Source of the DNA: Amycolatopsis sp. NBC_01480
Lineage (GTDB): Bacteria; Actinomycetota; Actinomycetes; Mycobacteriales; Pseudonocardiaceae
NCBI RefSeq assembly: GCF_036227205.1
Contig: NZ_CP109442.1
Coordinates: 9,796,001 to 9,860,000, forward strand
DNA length: 64,000 nucleotides
Direction of reading: 5' to 3'
Shown here: one piece after another, positions 58,306-64,000 of the stretch
How the letters are laid out: each line of letters starts with the position of its first letter
How positions within the stretch are numbered: the stretch's first letter is position 1
The notes under the pieces: model-generated
Told to the model about the DNA's origin: nothing
Databases searched by the model: none
Seen by the model: the letters and a program-made list of their open reading frames with translations, nothing else
Made by a program: the position numbers and the translations under genes

Positions 58306-58385
58306 GCCTCTCCCTAGCCCTAGCCGCTCCCGCACCGTGCTACCCCACCCGGCCGCACACGAAACGTGACGGCCACGCGGACTCC

Positions 58386-59117
58386 CTACGGCGAGGCTAA
58401 ACCGCGCCCGCCGAGCAGCGCGGTTCCGACACGCACACAGGTCGAGCCGTGCGTGATCGCCTGTTCGAGATCATGGCTCATTCCGGCGGAGACTTCTACG
58501 GCATTCGGGTGATCTTCCCGAAGCCGCCCGGATGCCTGGACCAGGCGGGCGAAGGCGCGGTCCGGGTCCTCGCCGAGGGGGGCCACAGCCATCACCCCGC
58601 GCAGTCGCAACTCCCCCACACGGGCGATGTGGTCGGCGAGCGCGGCGAGGTCGCCCAGCGGCGTCCCGCCCCGCGCGGGGTCGCCGTCGAGGCTCACCTG
58701 GATCAGCACGCCGAGCGGTTCGGCGCGCTCCCCCGCCTCCTGTGCGTTACCGACAGCCCGGCCGAGCGCGTCCGCCAGCCGGGCGGAGTCGACCGACTGG
58801 ACCTCCGCCGCCCACCGGACCACGGAACGGGCCTTGTTGCGCTGGAGGCTGCCGACCATGTGCCAGCGCGGCGCCGCGTCCGGACGCAGCCGGGCCACCT
58901 CAGCCGCCTTCGGCCCGGCCTCCTGGTCGCGGTTCTCCGCGAGCTGGGTCAGGCCGAGGTCGGTGAGCAGGGCGGCGTCGGCCGCCGGGAAGGTCTTGGT
59001 GACGCCGACCAGGCGCACCTCGTCGCGGGCCCGGCCGGCGGCCGCGCAGGCGGCGACGATCCGCTCCTCGACCGATTTGAGGGAGGCGGCGAGTTCGCCG
59101 AGGCGGTCGTCGGTCAT
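58386..59117 (-). CDS. yggS: YggS family pyridoxal-phosphate homeostasis protein
   Basis: 243 residues. PLP Lys is K41 in [11 protein letters not shown], with the barrel motifs [37 protein letters not shown] and [12 protein letters not shown], and the phosphate site VRVGTALLG. It binds PLP and buffers its level; no catalysis is known. ATG 59117 has GAGGGGG upstream. Conserved between pgeF and sepF. Confidence 0.92.
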   Translation of the reverse strand: MTDDRLGELAASLKSVEERIVAACAAAGRARDEVRLVGVTKTFPAADAALLTDLGLTQLAENRDQEAGPKAAEVARLRPDAAPRWHMVGSLQRNKARSVVRWAAEVQSVDSARLADALGRAVGNAQEAGERAEPLGVLIQVSLDGDPARGGTPLGDLAALADHIARVGELRLRGVMAVAPLGEDPDRAFARLVQASGRLREDHPNAVEVSAGMSHDLEQAITHGSTCVRVGTALLGGRGLASP

Positions 59118-59199
59118 CGGACTCCCCCTCGCCGGGACGGCGTGCCCGCTGCAAGATCGGGCCGCTCGCCGGCGGCGCCACGGCGACGACCAGGGGCGA

Positions 59200-59907
59200 T
59201 CACTCCGCCTCCAGCCAGGTGATGCCCGCGATCCGGCCGGTGGTGCCGTCGCGGCGGTAGCTGAACAGCGTCTTGTCCTCCGCGGTGCAGCGCGGGTCCA
59301 CGCCGATCTTGCCGACACCGTGCTCGGCGAGCTGGCGCCACAGCCCCGCGCGCAGGTCGAGGCCCGGCGTTCCCTTGCGGGTCTTGGCCGCGCTGCCGGG
59401 CACGTGCTTCTCGACGTCCGCCGCCATCTCGGCGGGCACCTCGTAGCAGTCGCCGCAGATGGCCGGGCCCAGCAGCGCCTCGGTGCGGCCGGGTTCGGCG
59501 CCCAGCTCGCGCATCGCCGCCAGCGCCGCGGGGACCACGCCCACGCGCGCGCCGACCCGTCCGGCGTGGACCGCCGCGATGACGCCGGCCTCGGCGTCGG
59601 CCAGCAGGACCGGCACGCAGTCGGCGACCAGCACAACCAACGCGACGCCGGGTTCGGCCGTCACCAGCGCGTCGGTCGCCTCGGCCGCGGCGGTCTCGGT
59701 GCCGTCGACGATCGTCGCCGTGCGGCCGTGCACCTGCTCCATCCAGGCCAGCCGGTCTTCGGCCAGGCCCAGCTCGGTGGCCAGCCGCTTGCGGTTGGCG
59801 AACACGTTCCCGTCGTCGTCACCGACGTGGTCGCCGAGGTTGAAGCTGTCGTACGGCGGGCGGGAAGCGCCGCCCGCCCTGGTCGTGACCACTCGTCGTA
59901 CTCGCAC
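59200..59907 (-). CDS. pgeF: Peptidoglycan editing factor PgeF (laccase-domain, YfiH/YlmD family)
   Basis: 235 residues. Zinc/active-site residues are His in MEQVHGRTA, Cys in VLVADCVPVLL and His in IAAVHAGRVG; GPAICGDCYEVP and FSYRRDGTTGR are family motifs. PgeF clears misincorporated amino acids from peptidoglycan precursors, and some homologues have purine nucleoside phosphorylase activity. GTG 59907 follows GGAGGATGG. It lies between ftsZ and yggS, separated from ftsZ by a strong hairpin. Confidence 0.9.
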   Translation of the reverse strand: MRVRRVVTTRAGGASRPPYDSFNLGDHVGDDDGNVFANRKRLATELGLAEDRLAWMEQVHGRTATIVDGTETAAAEATDALVTAEPGVALVVLVADCVPVLLADAEAGVIAAVHAGRVGARVGVVPAALAAMRELGAEPGRTEALLGPAICGDCYEVPAEMAADVEKHVPGSAAKTRKGTPGLDLRAGLWRQLAEHGVGKIGVDPRCTAEDKTLFSYRRDGTTGRIAGITWLEAE

Positions 59908-59969
59908 CCGGCCATCCTCCCACTGCGTCGTCTTGGACCCAGGGTCGTTTCCTGCCCAGGGGTCGCGAA

Positions 59970-60014
59970 CGCGGCGAAGGCCACCTCGATCGGTCCGAGG
60001 TGGCCTTCGCCGCG
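59970..60014. terminator. Perfect 19-bp hairpin between ftsZ and pgeF
   Basis: CGCGGCGAAGGCCACCTCG (59970-59988), loop ATCGGTC, and the exact complement at 59996-60014. It begins 12 bp past the ftsZ stop on the minus strand. It probably ends or attenuates ftsZ transcription. The AAGGCCACC core recalls the repeat at 49796-49848. Confidence 0.75.
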
Positions 60015-60026
60015 GGAAAACGGTGC

Positions 60027-61328
60027 CTACCGGCGCATGAACGGCGGCACGTCGACCTCGTCGTCCGAGGGGTCGTCGTGCACCGTGGCCGGGCGGCTGG
60101 GCAGGCTGCCGCCGTTGCCGGAGCCGATCGGCGAGTAGCCGCGCGAGCTGCCGCCCGGCTGGGGCAGGCCGCCCGGCGGGGTGCCGGGCTGCGGGAGCGG
60201 CGGGTGCGTGCGCGGCGGCGCGACCGGGTAGCCGGAGCTGCTCGCGGGCGGCACCGGGGTGGCGCCCGCGGGCGGAGCCGCGGGCGGCTGCCCGTTGCCC
60301 ACGTGCCCGGAGGTGGCGGTGGCCGTGCTGCCGGCCGAACGCGAGCCGAACGCAGGCGGGTCGAGCTTCTTGTGCGTCGGCGCGCCCGCGTCGAAGCCGG
60401 CCGCGATCACGGTGACCCGAACCTCGTCGCCGAGCGAGTCGTCGATGATCGTGCCGAAGATGATGTTCGCGTCCGGGTGCGCGGACTCCTGCACCAGCGA
60501 GGCGGCCTCGTTGATCTCGAACAGGCCGAGGTCGGAGCCGCCCGCGATGGACAGCAGCGCGCCGTGGGCGCCGTCCATGGACGCCTCCAGCAGCGGCGAG
60601 TTGATCGCCTTCTCCGCCGCCTGGATGGCGCGGCCCTCGCCGCGCGCCGAGCCGATGCCCATCAGCGCGGAGCCCGCGCCGGACATCACGCTCTTCACGT
60701 CGGCGAAGTCCAGGTTGATCAGGCCCGGGGTGGTGATCAGGTCGGTGATGCCCTGGACACCGGAGAGCAGCACCTCGTCGGCCGAGCGGAACGCGTCCAT
60801 CAGGGACACGCCGATGTCGCCGAGCTGCAGCAGCCGGTCGTTCGGGATCACGATCAGCGTGTCGCACTCGTTGCGCAGCTGCTGGATGCCGTCCTCGGCC
60901 TGCTTGCCGCGGCGCTTGCCCTCGAAGGTGAACGGGCGGGTGACGACGCCTATGGTCAGCGCGCCCAGCTTGCGGGCGATCTGCGCGACCACGGGGGCGC
61001 CGCCGGTTCCGGTGCCACCGCCCTCGCCGGCCGTCACGAACACCATGTCGGCGCCCTTGATGACCTCTTCGATCTCTTCGCGGTGGTCCTCCGCGGCCTT
61101 CTGGCCCACTTCGGGCGCGGCGCCGGCGCCGAGGCCACGGGTGAGTTCGCGGCCGATGTCGAGCTTGACATCGGCGTCGGACATGAGCAGTGCCTGCGCG
61201 TCGGTGTTCACCGCGATGAACTCGACACCCTTGAGGCCGACCTCGATCATCCGGTTCACGGCGTTCACGCCGCCGCCGCCGATGCCGACGACCTTGATCA
61301 CCGCAAGGTAGTTGTGCGGGGGCGTCAT
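60027..61328 (-). CDS. ftsZ: Cell division GTPase FtsZ
   Basis: 433 residues. GTP-binding [13 protein letters not shown] near 16-28, tubulin signature [14 protein letters not shown] near 102-115, T7 loop [11 protein letters not shown], then a Pro/Gly-rich linker of about 100 residues and the C-terminal binding peptide [12 protein letters not shown] that docks SepF. It polymerises into the Z ring at midcell. ATG 61328. Its upstream neighbour on the same strand is rskA, not the expected ftsQ. Confidence 0.97.
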   Translation of the reverse strand: MTPPHNYLAVIKVVGIGGGGVNAVNRMIEVGLKGVEFIAVNTDAQALLMSDADVKLDIGRELTRGLGAGAAPEVGQKAAEDHREEIEEVIKGADMVFVTAGEGGGTGTGGAPVVAQIARKLGALTIGVVTRPFTFEGKRRGKQAEDGIQQLRNECDTLIVIPNDRLLQLGDIGVSLMDAFRSADEVLLSGVQGITDLITTPGLINLDFADVKSVMSGAGSALMGIGSARGEGRAIQAAEKAINSPLLEASMDGAHGALLSIAGGSDLGLFEINEAASLVQESAHPDANIIFGTIIDDSLGDEVRVTVIAAGFDAGAPTHKKLDPPAFGSRSAGSTATATSGHVGNGQPPAAPPAGATPVPPASSSGYPVAPPRTHPPLPQPGTPPGGLPQPGGSSRGYSPIGSGNGGSLPSRPATVHDDPSDDEVDVPPFMRR

Positions 61329-61613
61329 CGGGTCCGCCTTCCTGATCGTGATGTGCTCGTGCTGCCCGCCGGAGCCGCAACCCTCACCCTCAACTCGAGA
61401 ATCAGAGTTATGTCAACCACCGGCGTTAGAGCAGGACGGTAGGCACCGGGCTGGCTCGAATCCAGTAGCCACGCCGTGTGCGGCAAAGGTGTTTTGCCAC
61501 AACACGAACGCGGGCGCAAGAGCAGAGGCCCCGTCAGCGCAGCGCGCGTGGCCGAAAAAGCTCGTGAGTGCCTATGACGGTTCTAACCGTCATAGGCACT
61601 CACGAGCGGGTTC
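61329..61613. other. ftsZ upstream region
   Basis: 285 bp without a gene. On the minus strand GTTGACATAACTCTGATTCTC (61417-61397) followed by GAGTTGAGGG resembles the conserved sequence before ftsZ in related actinobacteria. It includes a TTGACA hexamer (61416-61411) about 85 bp from the ATG and an AACTC/GAGTT dyad. The inverted repeat 61560-61607 lies at the rskA end. Confidence 0.5.
61560..61607. repeat. Inverted repeat, CTCGTGAGTG family, copy 2
   Basis: Perfect 23-bp arms (left GCTCGTGAGTGCCTATGACG.., 61560-61582) with a 2-base loop CT and right arm 61585-61607. It shares outer arms and the GACGGTT core with the copy at 29927-29974. It lies six bases beyond the rskA stop, so it could end the sigK-rskA transcript before ftsZ. 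Confidence 0.9.
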
Positions 61614-62378
61614 TCACACCGGCATCGGCAGCACCAGGACGACGTCGGACGAGGGCTTCCCGGTGGGCGAGCCGCCGGCCTGCTCGACGCTGATCCCGAC
61701 CTGCTCGGCGCGGCCGAGCCCGTCGGCCACGACGAGCGAGCCGTCCGGCCCGCCGGGCAGCAGGCCGACCGGGCGCGGCGCGATCCCCGGGCCCATCAGC
61801 CAGGCCTGGTAGACGTGCCCCGCGGGGTACGGCGGCAGGCCGTCGTCCAGGAACAGCATGCGGTCGAGCTGCTTCGAGACCAGCACGGTCCCGCCGCCAC
61901 CCCCGGACGCGGCCGTGTGCGCGGTCTTCACGTCCGGCGCGGCCAGCAGCTGAGACACCGGCTGATAGCGGTCGCGGACCTGGCCGAGCTGTTCCTGGGC
62001 GGTGGTCAGCCGGTCCTGGGTGTGCAGCGCGATCCCGCCGAACACCCCGGCGAGGGCGAGGCCGACGACCGCGGCGGCCGCGGCGATGCCCAGCGCCCAG
62101 CGGCGGTGGGCCCGCGGCTTCCCGGCCGGCTCCGGCGCGGTGGCGGGCGGGAGCTGGCGCGTGGTGCGCATGGCGGCGAGCACGCGGTCCTTCATCTCGG
62201 GCGGCGGCTCCTCGGCCATCGCCGCGCCGAGCCGTCCCGCGGTCGCCAGCAGCTCGCGGACCTCCTGCGCGCAGGCCTCGCACTGCACGAGGTGACGGCG
62301 GAACTGCGCGCGCTCGACATCCGACAGAGCGTCGAGCGCGTACGCCCCGGTCAACATGTGCAAGTCCGGCGTGGTCAT
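61614..62378 (-). CDS. rskA: Anti-sigma-K factor RskA
   Basis: 254 residues. N-terminal zinc anti-sigma domain with H29-x3-C33-x2-C36 (RRHLVQCEACAQE) that holds SigK, one membrane helix (about 95-117, WALGIAAAAAVVGLALAGVFGG), then the extracytoplasmic RskA domain (PPYPAGHVYQAWLMGPG, PTGKPSSDVVLVLPM). Regulated proteolysis in the membrane would release SigK. ATG overlaps the sigK stop (ATGA at 62375-62378), giving stoichiometric coupling. Confidence 0.93.
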   Translation of the reverse strand: MTTPDLHMLTGAYALDALSDVERAQFRRHLVQCEACAQEVRELLATAGRLGAAMAEEPPPEMKDRVLAAMRTTRQLPPATAPEPAGKPRAHRRWALGIAAAAAVVGLALAGVFGGIALHTQDRLTTAQEQLGQVRDRYQPVSQLLAAPDVKTAHTAASGGGGGTVLVSKQLDRMLFLDDGLPPYPAGHVYQAWLMGPGIAPRPVGLLPGGPDGSLVVADGLGRAEQVGISVEQAGGSPTGKPSSDVVLVLPMPV

Positions 62379-62986
62379 GCCGTCCCCCCCAGGCAGTCGC
62401 GCAGCCGGATCAGCCCGTCGCGCATCCTCGTCTTGATCGTCCCCTGCGGCGCCGCCAGCACGTCGGCGACCTCGCGGTAGGTGTAGCCCTGGTAGTAGGC
62501 CAGCAGCACGGACTCGCGCTGCAGCTCGGTGAGGAATTTCAGGCATCGCCGCACCTGCGAGCGCTCCAGGCTCGCGGTGGCTGACTCGGCCACCTCGTCG
62601 AACGGGCGCTCCCTGGCCGCTTCGAAGGTCGCCTTCTGCTCGCGTTCGGTGCTCGCCCGGGCCGAGCGCACCCGGTCGACGGCCCGGCGGTGCGCCAGGG
62701 TCATCGCCCAGTTCAGCGCGCTGCCCTTGTCCGCGTTGTAGCGGGTGGCCGTCTTCCACAGCTCGATCAGGACCTCCTGGGTCACCTCCTCGGACTGCGC
62801 GGGATCGCGCACGATCCGCCGGACCAGGCCGTAAACCGGGCCGGACAGCTGTGCGTAGAGCAGCTCGAACGCGCGCTCGTCGCCCTTGGCGACGCGGCCC
62901 ATCAGCTCCTCGGGCGTGGGTGCCGGAGCTTCGCCGGACGCCGGGGGCACGGCGGCCACCCGGCGCGGGCGGGCGGTCTCATCCAT
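62375..62986 (-). CDS. sigK: ECF RNA polymerase sigma factor SigK
   Basis: 203 residues. Sigma region 2 (FELLYAQLSGPVYGLVRRIVRDPAQSEEVTQEVLIELWKTATRYN) and region 4 (LTELQRESVLLAYYQGYTYREVADVLAAPQGTIKTRMRDGLIRLRDCL). ECF19-type (SigK) features; the partner RskA follows in the operon. In Mycobacterium tuberculosis SigK drives mpt70/mpt83 and the adjacent Rv0449c-Rv0446c genes; here DUF1365 and the FAD oxidoreductase lie upstream in matching order. GGAGGA precedes the ATG. Confidence 0.93.
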   Translation of the reverse strand: MDETARPRRVAAVPPASGEAPAPTPEELMGRVAKGDERAFELLYAQLSGPVYGLVRRIVRDPAQSEEVTQEVLIELWKTATRYNADKGSALNWAMTLAHRRAVDRVRSARASTEREQKATFEAARERPFDEVAESATASLERSQVRRCLKFLTELQRESVLLAYYQGYTYREVADVLAAPQGTIKTRMRDGLIRLRDCLGGTA

Positions 62987-63005
62987 TCAGCTGTCCTCCG
63001 GAGTT

Positions 63006-63725
63006 CTACGGGGTCCGGGCGGCGATCGCCGCCTTGCGCCGCCACAGCGTGATGCCGTGCCGGCGGATCAGAGCCGAAACCCGCTGCGGTTGCAGCGGCC
63101 GGCCGAGCACCACCCGCGCGAGCGAGCGGGCGTCCACAGGCCGCCGAACCCCTCGCAGCGTAGCGACCAAAGGTGTCGTTTCGCCCCGATGCAGCGCCAC
63201 GGTCAGGTCGAGCAGCGCTTCCGGGCGCGGCAGGCGCATCCGGTACTGGCCGTCCAGCTGCTGGAACGGGGACACGTAGAACTCCTTGTCCACAGTGGAC
63301 CGGCCGTCGGCGCCGGGGCGCAGCAGGTAGGCGTGGCGGCCGCCGTAGGTGTTGTGCACCTCGGCGACCACGCACTCGAGCGCGCCGTCCGGGATGTGGC
63401 ACCAGTAGACGGTGATCGGGTTGAACACGTAGCCCAGCACGCGCGCGGAGGCCAGCATGGTGACCGGACCGCCGCGCAGGTCCACGCCGCGCCGCGCGAG
63501 CCAGTCGTCCAATTTGGACCGGATGGTCCCGCTGTCGCCCGGCGCGAAGTGGTCGCGGGCGTCGAACCGGGCGAACGGCCGGAGCCACCACGGCAGCCGC
63601 GGGAGCCGGTCGAGATCGGTGTGCCACAAGTACATCCGGTGCGCGAAGGCGTGGGGCGGGTCCGCGGTCCGGACGTGCCCGACCGTGGCGTCGTAAAGAT
63701 TGGTGTTGTGCAGGACTGTGGTCAC
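63006..63725 (-). CDS. DUF1365 family protein
   Basis: 239 residues, GTG start overlapping the upstream FAD-oxidoreductase stop (GTGA at 63722-63725). Family motifs FAHRMYLWHTDLDRLPRL, RFDARDHFAPGDSG, VLGYVFNPITVYWCHIPDG and KEFYVSPFQQLDGQYRM are all present. DUF1365 proteins accompany an FAD-dependent oxidoreductase and a cyclopropane-fatty-acid-synthase-like methyltransferase in lipid-modification operons (Rv0448c in M. tuberculosis). Probably fatty-acid or membrane-lipid modification under SigK. Confidence 0.9.
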   Translation of the reverse strand: MTTVLHNTNLYDATVGHVRTADPPHAFAHRMYLWHTDLDRLPRLPWWLRPFARFDARDHFAPGDSGTIRSKLDDWLARRGVDLRGGPVTMLASARVLGYVFNPITVYWCHIPDGALECVVAEVHNTYGGRHAYLLRPGADGRSTVDKEFYVSPFQQLDGQYRMRLPRPEALLDLTVALHRGETTPLVATLRGVRRPVDARSLARVVLGRPLQPQRVSALIRRHGITLWRRKAAIAARTP

Positions 63726-64000
63726 CAGGTCACCCCGAAGCTCTCCGCGGCCCGCAGCCCGGACGAGCAGCCGTCCTCGTGGAAGCCCCAGCCGTGGTAG
63801 GCGCCGGCGAAGGCGACCACCCCGTCGTTCAGGGTGACCAGTTTGCGTTGCGCGGCAACGGATTCCGGCGTGTATACCGGGTGCTCGTAGTCCATCTTCG
63901 CGACCACCGAGCCGGCCGACGGTGCGGCGTGCGGGTTCAGCGTGACGACGTAGCCCTCGGGCTCGTCGAGGCGCATGAGCCGGTTCATGTCGTAGCTGAT
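63722..64000 (-). CDS. FAD/NAD(P)-dependent oxidoreductase, C-terminal part (5' end outside window)
   Basis: The frame is open from the right edge to the stop at 63722 (92 residues): SYDMNRLMRLDEPEGYVVTLNPH.., then KMDYEHPVYTPESVAAQRKL and FAGAYHGWGFHEDGCSSGLRAAESFGVTW. The last segment is the FAD-contacting C terminus of amine-oxidase-like proteins (Rv0449c type) that sit upstream of DUF1365. The substrate is probably an unsaturated fatty acid or lipid. Coupled to the DUF1365 gene by a GTGA overlap. Confidence 0.85.
   Translation of the reverse strand: MSYDMNRLMRLDEPEGYVVTLNPHAAPSAGSVVAKMDYEHPVYTPESVAAQRKLVTLNDGVVAFAGAYHGWGFHEDGCSSGLRAAESFGVTW

Overview
The window is high-GC, densely coded DNA with many GTG starts and GTGA/ATGA stop-start overlaps. 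The gene content (Wag31, SepF, FtsZ, SigK/RskA, an actinobacterial translational T-box on ileS, a SAM-IV riboswitch, F420-type LLM oxidoreductase, DUF222 HNH protein) points to an actinobacterium. Gene order and the style of the intergenic hairpins suggest a Pseudonocardiaceae member, most likely Amycolatopsis; the genus is an inference. No rRNA, tRNA, insertion sequence, integrase, CRISPR array or replication origin was recognised.

Layout. 1-10.1 kb: mostly stand-alone metabolic and stress genes. These include a GNAT enzyme, DUF5994, a carboxyethylornithine-synthase-like dehydrogenase, a SoxR/flavin-reductase pair with a visible SoxR box, a mycothiol-transferase-like DinB protein, a coupled pair of paralogous unknown proteins, RecQ and an alditol oxidase. 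10.1-10.5 kb: a scar holding the 3' ends of an SDR gene and a tetR gene, plus an unusual perfect palindrome. 10.5-17.3 kb: MT0933-type small protein, adenosine deaminase, MoxR/VWA pair, aldo-keto reductase and DUF222/HNH protein. 17.4-26.7 kb: an accessory-looking block with a frameshifted PucR regulator, a two-subunit molybdenum hydroxylase (IorAB type), and a GntR-MFS-binding protein-cyclodeaminase operon whose binding-protein gene is also frameshifted. 26.1-33.6 kb: PadR with a carotenoid-oxygenase operon, then a ROK regulator, ArsR, beta-phosphoglucomutase and GH65 phosphorylase set for disaccharide phosphorolysis. 33.7-41 kb: Ppx/GppA, LLM oxidoreductase, fumarylacetoacetase and a fused double DUF885 protein. 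41.2-49.7 kb: a glutamine-rich HTH protein, rluD-lspA, a class V aminotransferase behind a SAM-IV riboswitch, a K+/H+ antiporter and a penicillin-binding protein.

49.8-61.4 kb is the conserved division/translation block, all on the minus strand in the order ftsZ-pgeF-yggS-sepF-yggT-wag31-unknown membrane protein, then (after an MFS pump and its ArsR-type regulator) ileS with its T-box. 61.6-64 kb is a sigK-rskA locus with DUF1365 and an FAD-dependent oxidoreductase, arranged as in mycobacteria. It sits where ftsQ and the mur genes would normally adjoin ftsZ.

The most noteworthy observations are: (i) the fused DUF885-DUF885 protein; (ii) the palindrome in the tetR remnant, which looks like a template-switch mutation; (iii) several families of long, perfect intergenic inverted repeats, one present twice; (iv) the SAM-IV riboswitch assigning an uncharacterised class V aminotransferase to sulfur metabolism; (v) visible operators for SoxR, GntR and PadR regulators; (vi) single-base frameshifts in a regulator and a binding-protein gene. 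No clearly new multi-gene defence or mobile system is evident.
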